From an uncultured Acidobacteriota bacterium (GTDB lineage Bacteria > Acidobacteriota > Terriglobia > Bryobacterales > Bryobacteraceae), in the NCBI GenBank assembly GCA_900696665.1, contig CAADGY010000100.1:1-60032 (forward strand): a stretch of DNA of 60,032 nucleotides. Direction: 5' to 3'. Position 1 is the first letter of the stretch; every line of letters begins with the position of its first letter. The notes beneath the pieces were generated by a model. The model was given only the letters and a program-made list of their open reading frames with translations. It did no database searches and had not been told where the DNA came from. The position numbers and the translations under genes are program-made. Positions 36,904 to 45,300 of the stretch are shown in pieces.

Positions 36904-36968
36904 TCTCTGCAAATGCCTAGTGACGACCCGTTGCGAGCCGATTTGTAAGAAAATACTACTTGCAGAGA
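36904..36968. repeat. 9-bp inverted repeat upstream of receptor 4
   Basis: TCTCTGCAA (36904-36912) and TTGCAGAGA (36960-36968) are perfect inverted copies 47 bases apart in the 139-bp gap before receptor 4. They could be two half-sites of a looping regulator or the stem of a leader structure. Confidence 0.35.
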
Positions 36969-37029
36969 TGCATCCGCGTCAAATACAGAAATTCGTTATT
37001 TTGATCGAATGTTGATATGGATCAGCCGG

Positions 37030-37923
37030 TCAAAGGGCTTGTTCACTCGCGCAAAACAGGCTGATCAGTTCGCGGATGGCACGCGGCTGGTAATCGGATT
37101 TCTGAAAAACCAATCCCAGTTGCCGTACCAGCCTGACATCGGAAAGCCGTAAAAAATGCAACTCTTTGCGTTTGGCCGGTCCGAGGACCACCCGGATTGG
37201 GAGGATGCTGACGCCGAGATCGATCTGTACAAGTGGAGCGATTGTGGCGACGCTTTCCGACTCCATGGCAACCTGCGGCACGATACCGGCTTGCTCGAAG
37301 AACCGGTCGAGCAGTTCGCGGGTTGCGGCGCCCCGGTTGAAGAGGATCATGGGGTAGTTTGCCAGGTCGCGTACCGCGATGCTCCGGCGCTTCGACAGGA
37401 CCGGGTGCTTAGGGCTGACGGCCAGCACCATTTCCTCGGTATAAAAAGGAATGGTCTGAAGGTCCGCTTGTTTTACAGGCATCGTCAAAACGCCCAGGTC
37501 CAGCAGGTTGTTGCGAAGTTGATAAAGTAGCACTTCGGCGGTGCCGGTTATCACCTGCGTCTCAATATTCGGATACAGTGTCCGGAACTTTTCAAGCACC
37601 GGCGGCAAAAGGTGCATACACGCGGTCATGCCGGCGCCGATGCGTACGGTGCCACGCTTCATCTGGCCGATTTCGGAGACTTCGAGCGATGCGTTGCGAA
37701 GATCCTGGAACACCTTTCTCGAATACCGCAGCATAATCTCGCCCGCGGGAGTAAGGTAGATGCGCTTGTTGACCCGCTTGAACAGACACTCGCCGAGTTC
37801 CTGCTCCAGCATCTTGACTTTGCGGCTGATTGCGGACTGGGCGACGTGCAATTGCTTTCCGGCCAGTGTGAAGCTGGAGTTATCGGCGACAGCCAGAAAC
37901 ATTTCAAGCTGGCGAAAATCCAT
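37030..37923 (-). CDS. LysR-family transcriptional regulator
   Basis: The 297-residue regulator starts MDFRQLEMFLAVAD, the normal LysR beginning. The extra in-frame codons upstream lie across the divergent promoter and were rejected. The helix-turn-helix is at about 15-40 (FTLAGKQLHVAQSAISRKVKMLE), followed by the linker helix and a periplasmic-binding-like effector domain (about 90-290; ITGTAEVLLYQLRNNLLDLGVL). It is divergent from the sugar-acid operon at 38021, with 97 bp between them, the textbook arrangement for a LysR activator of a neighbouring catabolic operon. The inducer is probably a sugar acid made or imported by that operon. Confidence 0.93.
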   Translation of the reverse strand: MDFRQLEMFLAVADNSSFTLAGKQLHVAQSAISRKVKMLEQELGECLFKRVNKRIYLTPAGEIMLRYSRKVFQDLRNASLEVSEIGQMKRGTVRIGAGMTACMHLLPPVLEKFRTLYPNIETQVITGTAEVLLYQLRNNLLDLGVLTMPVKQADLQTIPFYTEEMVLAVSPKHPVLSKRRSIAVRDLANYPMILFNRGAATRELLDRFFEQAGIVPQVAMESESVATIAPLVQIDLGVSILPIRVVLGPAKRKELHFLRLSDVRLVRQLGLVFQKSDYQPRAIRELISLFCASEQAL

Positions 37924-37938
37924 AGGTACGTGTTGGTC

Positions 37939-37967
37939 TATATAACAAATAGATCGATACATTGCAA
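37939..37967 (-). promoter_or_regulatory. promoter of the LysR gene
   Basis: On the minus strand, TTGCAA (37962-37967) and TATATA (37939-37944) are 17 bases apart, ahead of the ATG at 37923. Confidence 0.45.
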
Positions 37968-37979
37968 ATATTCCATTTG
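37965..37979. promoter_or_regulatory. candidate LysR binding dyad
   Basis: CAAAT-ATTCC-ATTTG is an inverted repeat with 5-bp arms. It overlaps the -35 of the lysR promoter and abuts the -35 of the operon promoter, so one bound regulator could repress itself and activate the operon. Confidence 0.45.
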
Positions 37980-38005
37980 ACGCAAAGTCCCATGGCTGAT
38001 ACTCT
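37977..38005 (+). promoter_or_regulatory. promoter of the sugar-acid operon
   Basis: TTGACG (37977-37982) is followed after 17 bases by a weak TACTCT (38000-38005), preceded by TG as in an extended -10. A weak core is usual for activator-dependent LysR targets. Confidence 0.45.
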
Positions 38006-38020
38006 AGGCACTCGCGGGCA

Positions 38021-39199
38021 ATGAAAATCACCGATCTCCGGACGCGGATTGTGCACCTGGATTTCCGCAACTGCGTCATCGTACAGGTGGACACCGACGA
38101 AGGTATAACCGGCATCTCCGAAACGGTGATGAAGCGCAAGACGCTCACCATCGAGCAGTCGATTCTGCAACTGAAGCCTTATCTCATCGGGAAAGATCCC
38201 ACCGAGATCGAGACGCACTGGGAAAGCATGTACCGGGATTCGTTCTGGGTCGGCGGCCCGATGCATGCTACGGCGATCAGTGCGATCGATTGCGCGCTAT
38301 GGGATATTCTCGGCCGGATGTGCGGTGTTCCGGTGCACAAACTGCTCGGTGGTCCCACCCGCCGAAAAGTCCCGGTCTACTGCCATTGTCCCGGGGGATC
38401 GTCTCCCGCCGAGTTCGCGCAGCATGCGCTGGCGTGCGTGGAGAGGGGTTACCGGAACATCAAGACAACGCTTCCGCTGTTTTACGGCGCAAGCAACAGC
38501 CACTCGACGGCGTACTCGGGAACAAGCGGCAGCATCTCCCGTACCTGGAGAGAAACGGAACACCTTTCGCCCGCAATTTTTTGCCGCATCCGTGAGTTTT
38601 TTACCGCCGCTCGCGAGGCCGTCGGCCCGGAGATCGGCCTGGCGGTCGACTGCCACGGGCGGCTGTCCTTGAAAGGAGCCTTCCGGTTGTGCGATGCGCT
38701 CGAAGATCTCGACATGCTCTTCATCGAAGAACCGGTACCGCCCGAAAATGTCGAATCGTTCGTGAAAATCCAACAGCACACTCCTATACCCATCGCCGCA
38801 GGTGAGCGTTGGGCAACCATTCACGGTGCGCGCGAGTTCATCGAGCGTGAAGCCGTCGATATTTTGCAATCCGACCTGGTCAACTGCGGCGGCATCACGG
38901 GTCTCAAAAAGATGGCGGCGATGGCCGAGGCACACAGCATCAGCATGGCCCCACACAACCCGAACGGACCTATTGCAACCATCATGAATCTGCATTTCGC
39001 CGCGGCTGTTCCGAATTATTTCATGCTCGAAACGATCGGCTCGGACAGCGACGCAAAGCTGTGGCAGGACCTGATCGGCCGGTCTCCGCGGCTGGACGAC
39101 GGATGCATGCAGGTTCCTTGTGAACCGGGATTCGGTGTCAAACTCGACGAAGAGGCTGCCGCCCTCCACCCCTACGTACCTCATGAGGGCTGGCGATAA
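38021..39199 (+). CDS. enolase-superfamily sugar-acid dehydratase (GalD/ManD type)
   Basis: The 392-residue enzyme shows the D-galactonate/D-mannonate dehydratase arrangement. Asp210 and His212 in VDCHGRL form the DxH acid/base motif, Glu236 (FIEEP) and Glu262 (AAGERW) complete the metal site, and His312 lies in SMAPHNPNGP. It should remove water from an aldonic or uronic-type acid to give a 2-keto-3-deoxy acid. The loop around 155-180 (SNSHSTAYSGTSGS) is a variable substrate-specificity region. It begins the operon opposite lysR and overlaps the transporter gene by 17 bp. Exact substrate (galactonate, mannonate, another) cannot be told. Confidence 0.9.
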   Translation: MKITDLRTRIVHLDFRNCVIVQVDTDEGITGISETVMKRKTLTIEQSILQLKPYLIGKDPTEIETHWESMYRDSFWVGGPMHATAISAIDCALWDILGRMCGVPVHKLLGGPTRRKVPVYCHCPGGSSPAEFAQHALACVERGYRNIKTTLPLFYGASNSHSTAYSGTSGSISRTWRETEHLSPAIFCRIREFFTAAREAVGPEIGLAVDCHGRLSLKGAFRLCDALEDLDMLFIEEPVPPENVESFVKIQQHTPIPIAAGERWATIHGAREFIEREAVDILQSDLVNCGGITGLKKMAAMAEAHSISMAPHNPNGPIATIMNLHFAAAVPNYFMLETIGSDSDAKLWQDLIGRSPRLDDGCMQVPCEPGFGVKLDEEAAALHPYVPHEGWR

Positions 39200-40421
39200 G
39201 TTCATTTCCACCGGTGTTCCCAAGAGGCGAGTGGCGCCGGGCACATGGTGGATCTGCTTTTTGCTGCTATTCGCTACCGTCCTGAACTACCTGGACCGGC
39301 AGGTGCTATCACTCACCGCGGACAAAATCATCCAGGAGTTCAATCTCACCCGGGAACAGTTCGGCGAACTGCTGGCATGGTTTCGCTATTCCTACGCGGC
39401 TTTTCAGATCGGCGGCGGATGGCTCGTGGACAGGATGGGTCCGCGCCTGTTATTTCCCTCCGCCGTGGGGCTATGGTCGGCTGCCGGCGCCCTGACTGCT
39501 TTTGCGGGATCCATCGGCACGCTGGCGGCCTGCCGGTTCATGTTGGGTGTGGGCGAGGCTTTCAACTGGCCCTGCGCCCTGAAAACGACCCAACGGCTTC
39601 TTCCACCGGAAGACCGCCCCCTGGCGAACGGTATTTTCAACAGCGGCACGGCGCTTGGCGCCCTGCTCGCGCCCGTTATTGTGACTCTTCTCACTTTTGC
39701 CTTTGGGTGGCGCGCTTCGTTCTTGCTTACGGGGTTGTTGGGTGGTCTGTGGGTGGTGGTCTGGCTGTACTATACGAAACCACGAACGGCCGAACTCGCG
39801 GGCGAACGGACTTCCATTCGCGCGGCTCCCGGCATCATGTTGCGCATCGCGATGATGCCGCGATTCTGGCTGCTGGCCGTTTCCGCGGTGGTGGTGAACG
39901 GCGTCAGCTACTTTTTGGCGGATTGGATTCCACTCTATCTGAAGGTGGAGCGCGGGTTTACGTTCGCTGCTGGAAATTTTCTCTCGATGCTCGTCTACGC
40001 CGGGCTCGACGCCGGCAATATTGCCTCGGGGCTGCTCGTCCGGCGCATGGCAAAGCGCGGCGTAAGCGTGGCGAGAGCCCGCAAGTATGCACTGTTCATC
40101 AGTTGTGTCTGTATGTCATGCGCGCTTGCGGCCGGCACGGCTTCGAACATCGTAACGCTGGCGGCAATCGTAATCACCGCTATTGGCGTAGCCGGGTTCC
40201 TGGTGATTTATCTGACGCTGGTGCAGGAACTCGCCCCGGCGCATGTCGGTGTCAGTGCGGGCATGCTCGGCGGTTTGGGAAACCTCGCCTATGGCCTGAT
40301 TGCACCCAGCATCGGGCGTTTTTCCGACATGCAGCAGACGACGACTACATTCCTTCTGATCGCCACGCTGCCGTGGCTGGCCTTCGCGTGCCTCGCGGCC
40401 GGCAGATGGGACAACAAGTGA
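39183..40421 (+). CDS. MFS transporter, hexuronate/sugar-acid type
   Basis: The 412-residue permease has about 12 membrane helices and the ACS-family signatures NYLDRQVLSL in TM1, AWFRYSYAAFQIGGGWLVDRMGPR between TM2 and TM3, and RFMLGVGEAFNWPCALKTTQRLLPPEDR. This family includes ExuT/GarP-like hexuronate and glucarate importers. The ATG at 39183, inside the end of the dehydratase gene, was preferred over GTG at 39120, which adds a hydrophilic tail. The setting between a sugar-acid dehydratase and a DapA-family aldolase supports import of a hexonate or uronate. Confidence 0.9.
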   Translation: MRAGDKFISTGVPKRRVAPGTWWICFLLLFATVLNYLDRQVLSLTADKIIQEFNLTREQFGELLAWFRYSYAAFQIGGGWLVDRMGPRLLFPSAVGLWSAAGALTAFAGSIGTLAACRFMLGVGEAFNWPCALKTTQRLLPPEDRPLANGIFNSGTALGALLAPVIVTLLTFAFGWRASFLLTGLLGGLWVVVWLYYTKPRTAELAGERTSIRAAPGIMLRIAMMPRFWLLAVSAVVVNGVSYFLADWIPLYLKVERGFTFAAGNFLSMLVYAGLDAGNIASGLLVRRMAKRGVSVARARKYALFISCVCMSCALAAGTASNIVTLAAIVITAIGVAGFLVIYLTLVQELAPAHVGVSAGMLGGLGNLAYGLIAPSIGRFSDMQQTTTTFLLIATLPWLAFACLAAGRWDNK

Positions 40422-40446
40422 GACAGCCGAACTCAGGAGAATCGAA

Positions 40447-41415
40447 ATGCCCTATCCATTAGAGCGCTTCCGCGGAATCTTCCCCGCGGCATTGACGATG
40501 TTCGATCGCGACAATAACCTGGATGAGAAAGCCACTGCCGCTCATTGGGAGTGGCTGATCGGGCAGGGAGTGGACGGCCTCGTCATCGCCGGCACAAGCG
40601 GCGAATTCATCGCCCTCGAAAATCACGAGCGCCTGCGCCTCTTCCACCTCGCCAAGGAGGTTGTGAAGGGCCGGGTTCCACTCATCTTCGGCACGGGCCA
40701 CTACAGCACGAAACTGACAATCGAGATGAGCCAGGCTGCCGGCGAACTGGGAGCGGATGCAATCATCGTAATCCTTCCCTATTACCAGAAGCCGTACAAA
40801 AGCGCCGTCATCCGCCACTTCAGGGATGTGCGCGCCGCGGTGGACCTGCCAGTGATGCTCTACAACAATCCGGCGAACTCGGCGTGTGCCGACCTGACAC
40901 CCCGCGAAGTCGTGCAACTGGTGGACGAAGACGTTCTGCACATGGTGAAATCGACCTACGAATCGGTGGTTCCCGTGCACGACCTCAGCTACCTGGGGGG
41001 CGGCCGCATGGCCATCTTTTACGGCTCTTTTCAAGCCGCTTTCGAAGCGTTGACCGCGGGAGCGCACGGTTGGATCAGCGGCATATTGAATATCGCCCCC
41101 AAAGCCGCGAAGCAGATGTACGCCGCATGTGCCGCCAACGACGCAGCGCGCGGTTTTCGTATCTGGAAACGCATCCTGCCGCTGGTTCACCTCTACACGC
41201 ACAAGCTGATCGGCGAGGTCAGCGACCTCGCGACCTACCGTTCCATTCTGAACATGTGGGGCTTGAGCGGTGGTTACAGCAGGAATCCGTTTTACCCGCT
41301 GGACACGAAACAGGAAGAAGTCCTTCGGCGGCTTCTTGAAGATTCGGGATGGCTCGATCCTGACCGCGCCCTGGAAGGCATGGAAGAGCCGATGCTGGAG
41401 CGGAGCGCCGGGTGA
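40447..41415 (+). CDS. DapA/NanA-family aldolase or dehydratase
   Basis: The 322-residue barrel enzyme has the Schiff-base Lys168 (HMVKSTYES), the catalytic Tyr139 in MLYNNPANS and the early AGTSGE loop (48-53). Family members include dihydrodipicolinate synthase, 2-keto-3-deoxygluconate aldolase and 5-keto-4-deoxyglucarate dehydratase. In this operon it most likely cleaves or dehydrates the 2-keto-3-deoxy acid produced by the first enzyme. AGGAGA lies 5 bases before the ATG. The stop overlaps the next start (GTGA). Assignment to lysine biosynthesis is unlikely given the context. Confidence 0.9.
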   Translation: MPYPLERFRGIFPAALTMFDRDNNLDEKATAAHWEWLIGQGVDGLVIAGTSGEFIALENHERLRLFHLAKEVVKGRVPLIFGTGHYSTKLTIEMSQAAGELGADAIIVILPYYQKPYKSAVIRHFRDVRAAVDLPVMLYNNPANSACADLTPREVVQLVDEDVLHMVKSTYESVVPVHDLSYLGGGRMAIFYGSFQAAFEALTAGAHGWISGILNIAPKAAKQMYAACAANDAARGFRIWKRILPLVHLYTHKLIGEVSDLATYRSILNMWGLSGGYSRNPFYPLDTKQEEVLRRLLEDSGWLDPDRALEGMEEPMLERSAG

Positions 41416-42311
41416 AGCGGATCGCCATTCTGGGCTATGGCGCCGTCGCCCGGTTGCACGCGGCGGGGTTGCTAAAGAGCGGTGGCGTGGCACTCCACTC
41501 CGTATTCGGTCCTAATACGGCCAAAGCGCGAGATTTCGCCGAGGCCTTTAACATCCCCCACGCCACCGGGGATATTGCAGCGGCACTGGTAGGAGCCGAC
41601 GCCGCCATCGTCTGTTCACCGTCGCCGCGCCACTTTGAGCAGGCGCGCGAGGCGGTTGAGCGGGTTCCAGCCGTGCTCGTGGAACTTCCGGCATGCGGGA
41701 GCGTGGCGGAAGCGCGGGCTCTCGCACAAGCGGCGTCGCAGCGAGGAACCGCTCTTCATTGCGCTCACACGAGCCGCTATCTGACACCCTACCGGCGGAT
41801 CTCCGAATGGATTCGCGAGCGGCTTCCGGGCCCGGTATTGCAAGTTCGTTATGCGCGCTCGGTTCCCCCCAGAGAGCACAGTTGGGTGGATGATGCTCTG
41901 CTTCACCACGCCGAGCACCCGCTGGATCTGTTCCTGCTCTGGTTCGGCGATGTGCGTCCACTGGGAAGCGCGCTTTCGCCGAAAACGGGACCTCCGCAGG
42001 ACGCCGCGCTGCTGGCGGAACTTCCGTCGGGCGTGCCGCTATCGGTGAGTATCTCGTATAGCTCGCGAATCGGCGGCATACTCATGACGATCATCTGCGA
42101 AAACCACACGGTGGAAACAGACGGGTTCAGTTTCATCCGCTCCGATTGCGCCGCCTGGAATCAGTCGTTCGATGGACAACGGGAGTACGAGTCTGCCATT
42201 GGGGAACAGGACAGAGCGTTCCTTTCGGGCCAGGGTATTCCCTGGATAGAAACCATGCGACTGACTTCGGTGGTCGAACGATTCCGCGTGCTGGCAAGGA
42301 GTGTTGCATGA
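41412..42311 (+). CDS. Gfo/Idh/MocA-like protein with altered EKP motif
   Basis: The 299-residue protein begins with GTG, overlapping the previous stop by 4 bp. It has a nucleotide-binding motif GYGAVA (8-13). The family EKP Lys, needed for cofactor and substrate positioning, is replaced: the aligned segment is VELPACGS. A later HHAEHPLDLFLLW segment resembles the usual catalytic His region. It is shorter than the typical 330-380 residues. It may be a dehydrogenase with unusual chemistry or a non-redox relative. It is coupled by ATGA overlap to the giant fusion gene. Confidence 0.8.
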   Translation: MKRIAILGYGAVARLHAAGLLKSGGVALHSVFGPNTAKARDFAEAFNIPHATGDIAAALVGADAAIVCSPSPRHFEQAREAVERVPAVLVELPACGSVAEARALAQAASQRGTALHCAHTSRYLTPYRRISEWIRERLPGPVLQVRYARSVPPREHSWVDDALLHHAEHPLDLFLLWFGDVRPLGSALSPKTGPPQDAALLAELPSGVPLSVSISYSSRIGGILMTIICENHTVETDGFSFIRSDCAAWNQSFDGQREYESAIGEQDRAFLSGQGIPWIETMRLTSVVERFRVLARSVA

Positions 42312-45300
42312 CGCGAAGGATGTGTTGGATTGTTGCCGGGCTGGTGCTCACCTGTTGCGGGATGTCGGCTTCGGACATTCCCGAATTTCTATCCGGCACC
42401 ACACAGGTTGTAGTGCCCGCGGACTGGCGCGAGCAGCAGCGGCTCCAGATGATTCGTTTTCTCGAACGGCGCACGGAGTCGGCGGTGAAGCTGCGCGATG
42501 AAGCCTGGAGCCGTGGAAGCGCAGAAACACACCGGAAGAATCTCCACAGCCTGCTCGGCCTTCTCTCTTCTGCGCGTGCCGGCGCGCGAGTAGCAACGCT
42601 CGCCGAAGGCGCCATGCGGATAGATGATGTCGCGGTGCACAGGCAGGACGGGCTGAGAGTCCGTGCGCTCGTTTTCTCGAACACCGGCGGAAGCGACGCG
42701 AATCGCCCTGCCGTCATCGTTATTCCGGACAGCGATCAGACTGCCGAAGCCTTCGCTGGAATCGCACCCGGCGGCACACCGGCGAAATGGCTCCTGCGGC
42801 TGCTCGCCGCGAACGCGGTTGTGGCTGTTCCTACGATGGTGGAACGAAGCGCCGATCATCCTCTCAGCCACAAGCTGAAGAACAAAGACCGGCGGCACAT
42901 CCTGCACCGGCTCGGCTTTGTTGTCGGACGAAGCCTGACCGGCTTGGATGTACAGAAGATTTTGCTGCTTCGTGAAGAGTTGGCGAGCCGAAAGGGGATC
43001 GACCGTTCGCGCATTGTTGTGATGGGTACGGGCCAGGGCGGCATGACAGCCCTCTATGCCGCGGCCGCCGAGCCATCTTTCGCCGGAGCAGCCGTGCTCG
43101 ATTACTTCCATCAGCGCGAACAGGCCTGGAGCGAACCGGTGGACCGCATGCTTTTCGGCCAGCTGCTTGAGTTTGGAGACGCCGAACTGGCGGCGCTGGT
43201 TGCGCCGCGAAAATTGCTGTTGGGCTATCGAAGTGGGAGTCCGCTCCTCGGCACCGCGGCGCGGGAGTTGGCTCGAGCCCAGGAATACTACCGGAAACGG
43301 AGCCGTGGAAATGCACTGTCTGTCATGAAGAATGTAGCCGATCCTTTGCTTCAGGCAGCGATATACCTCGTAGCAACGGACTCCGCTGGCACGCCTGGAG
43401 AATTGTCATTCCGCGTGCCCCTTGAACGCGTGCGGGCCGCCCGCGACGAGGACTTCGAATCTCTGCACGCCTACCTTTTGCGGCTGGTCGAGGAGAGCGA
43501 GGACAGGCGTGAAGAATACTGGCATAATCCGCAGCCCGCGCACATGAGGGAACAACTGGCGCGGCACGAAGGTGTGCCACAGGAGCCTTCCGCCCCGTTG
43601 CGCCCGCGTACGCGCCTCGTTCGGGTCACAGACAAGTGGACTGGCTATGAAGTGCTGCTCGACGTGTTCGGCGGACTGGAAGTGTACGGACATTTGCTTG
43701 TACCCCGCGGAGCAAACAAGGGTCTGCCGGCAGTGATCTGCCAGCATGGGCTCGACGGACAGCCGAAAGACATCACGGGTATAGGAGAAAAGCCGAGGTC
43801 ACCCTATCATCTATTCGGCGCCGCTCTGGCAGATCGGGGATATGTCGTGTTTGCACCCTATCTGACGGTTCCCGCTCCACAGGGCAAGCTGATCAATGAC
43901 CTGGTGCGGCGCTCCGCGCCTCTTGGCATGATGCGCACCGGCATCGAAGTTCGAAAGCTCCGGGCCGTGGTTGATTTTCTCTCGGCACAGCCGTTCGTCG
44001 ATGCGAAACGAATCGGCTATTACGGCTTGTCGTATGGCGGTTACTCGACGCTGTGGATGGGGCCTCTCGAACCGCGGCTCGCCGCCATCGTCATCTCGGG
44101 GCACTTCAACGACTGGCGTTCGAAGATCACCAATCACGAACTTGCCACCAGCTATCTGATGCATCCGGACGAAGACTTCTATAGCTGGAACGCGCTTCAT
44201 CGATTCACACATCCCGAGTTGATTGCCGCGATGTCTCCTCGCCCCGTGATGGTCGAGTTTGCCGAAAAGGACGGCACAACGACGCCCGAATGGCACCAAC
44301 GCGCCTGGAAACAGGTAGAGGCAATGAGCTCGGCTCTTGGAGTTGCGGACCGCGTCGAGCGTGAGTGGTTTCTCGGCGTTCATGAAATCGGAGGCATGCG
44401 CACGTTTGAGTTTCTCGACAAGTGGTTGCGCCCGGAGCTGTCTTCTTCGCGGGACTACAAATATCTGCTCTGGCCGACTACGCGCGATCTGCCCGGATTG
44501 GGAGACAATGCCGCGGACACCTGGCCGTTTATCACACACAATCTGGATTCCAGCGGCAAAACAGCGCTTCGGGATATCTTCCGCGTTTCCGGCTCCGGCG
44601 ATTTCCGGGGCCTGGAGCTTCGTCTCTCTCGTGCCGGCCATCCAGGTGACATCATCGTAAGGTTCGGCTCCGCGCCAGGCGCGTCGGACCTTGGTGAAGC
44701 CCGTATCGCGAGCAGTGATGTCACCCCCCTCTACGATCTCTGGCATGCCGCCCGCATTCCGCACAGTAAACTTGCCGCCGGGCGCGAATATCACGTCGAG
44801 ATACGCGCAGAAAGGGGGCGGATTCCCGGCGACTATTATGTTGTCTACGCCCCGAAGCCTTTGGGTGGCAGCCCACGGCCAGCACGGTTTCCCTTCGCAT
44901 ACCGGCCGCTCGAAACCGGCGGGAAGGGCAAACAGGAAGAGCCCACACACGAGTTCGTACGGCAATACCTGAAGCCGAAGCTCCCCGTGATGGAAGTCGG
45001 GGCTGGGGTCTCGCCGGACTCCAATGAGACGGTTCTCACTTCGCGATGGACTGTGCAGCGGCCCGCGCAGCCGGACGAGATCGTCGAGACGGCTGCGGCG
45101 GAGCTCGAGCGTTTTCTAAGAACGATTCCATCACAGATGGAAAGTGCGGGGGTGATCGAGCTGCGGATTTCGAACAGCGGACCGGAGGGTGTGCACTCCC
45201 GCGAGGGTTATCGTATCGATACGGCGTCGAGCCGCATAACGATCGAAGCCCGCCACTCCCGCGGAATCATGCGAGCCATCTACTGGCTTCAGGATTCCAT

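Noticed and set aside
39245-40462. 405-codon open frame overlapping the MFS gene on the same strand
   Set aside because: Its translation has no membrane segments and reads as a frame-shifted copy of the transporter gene.
42146-42307. Upstream extension of the fusion gene to 42146
   Set aside because: The extra 54 codons lie within the Gfo-like gene, look non-native, and would bury the signal peptide. The ATGA overlap at 42308 is the natural start.
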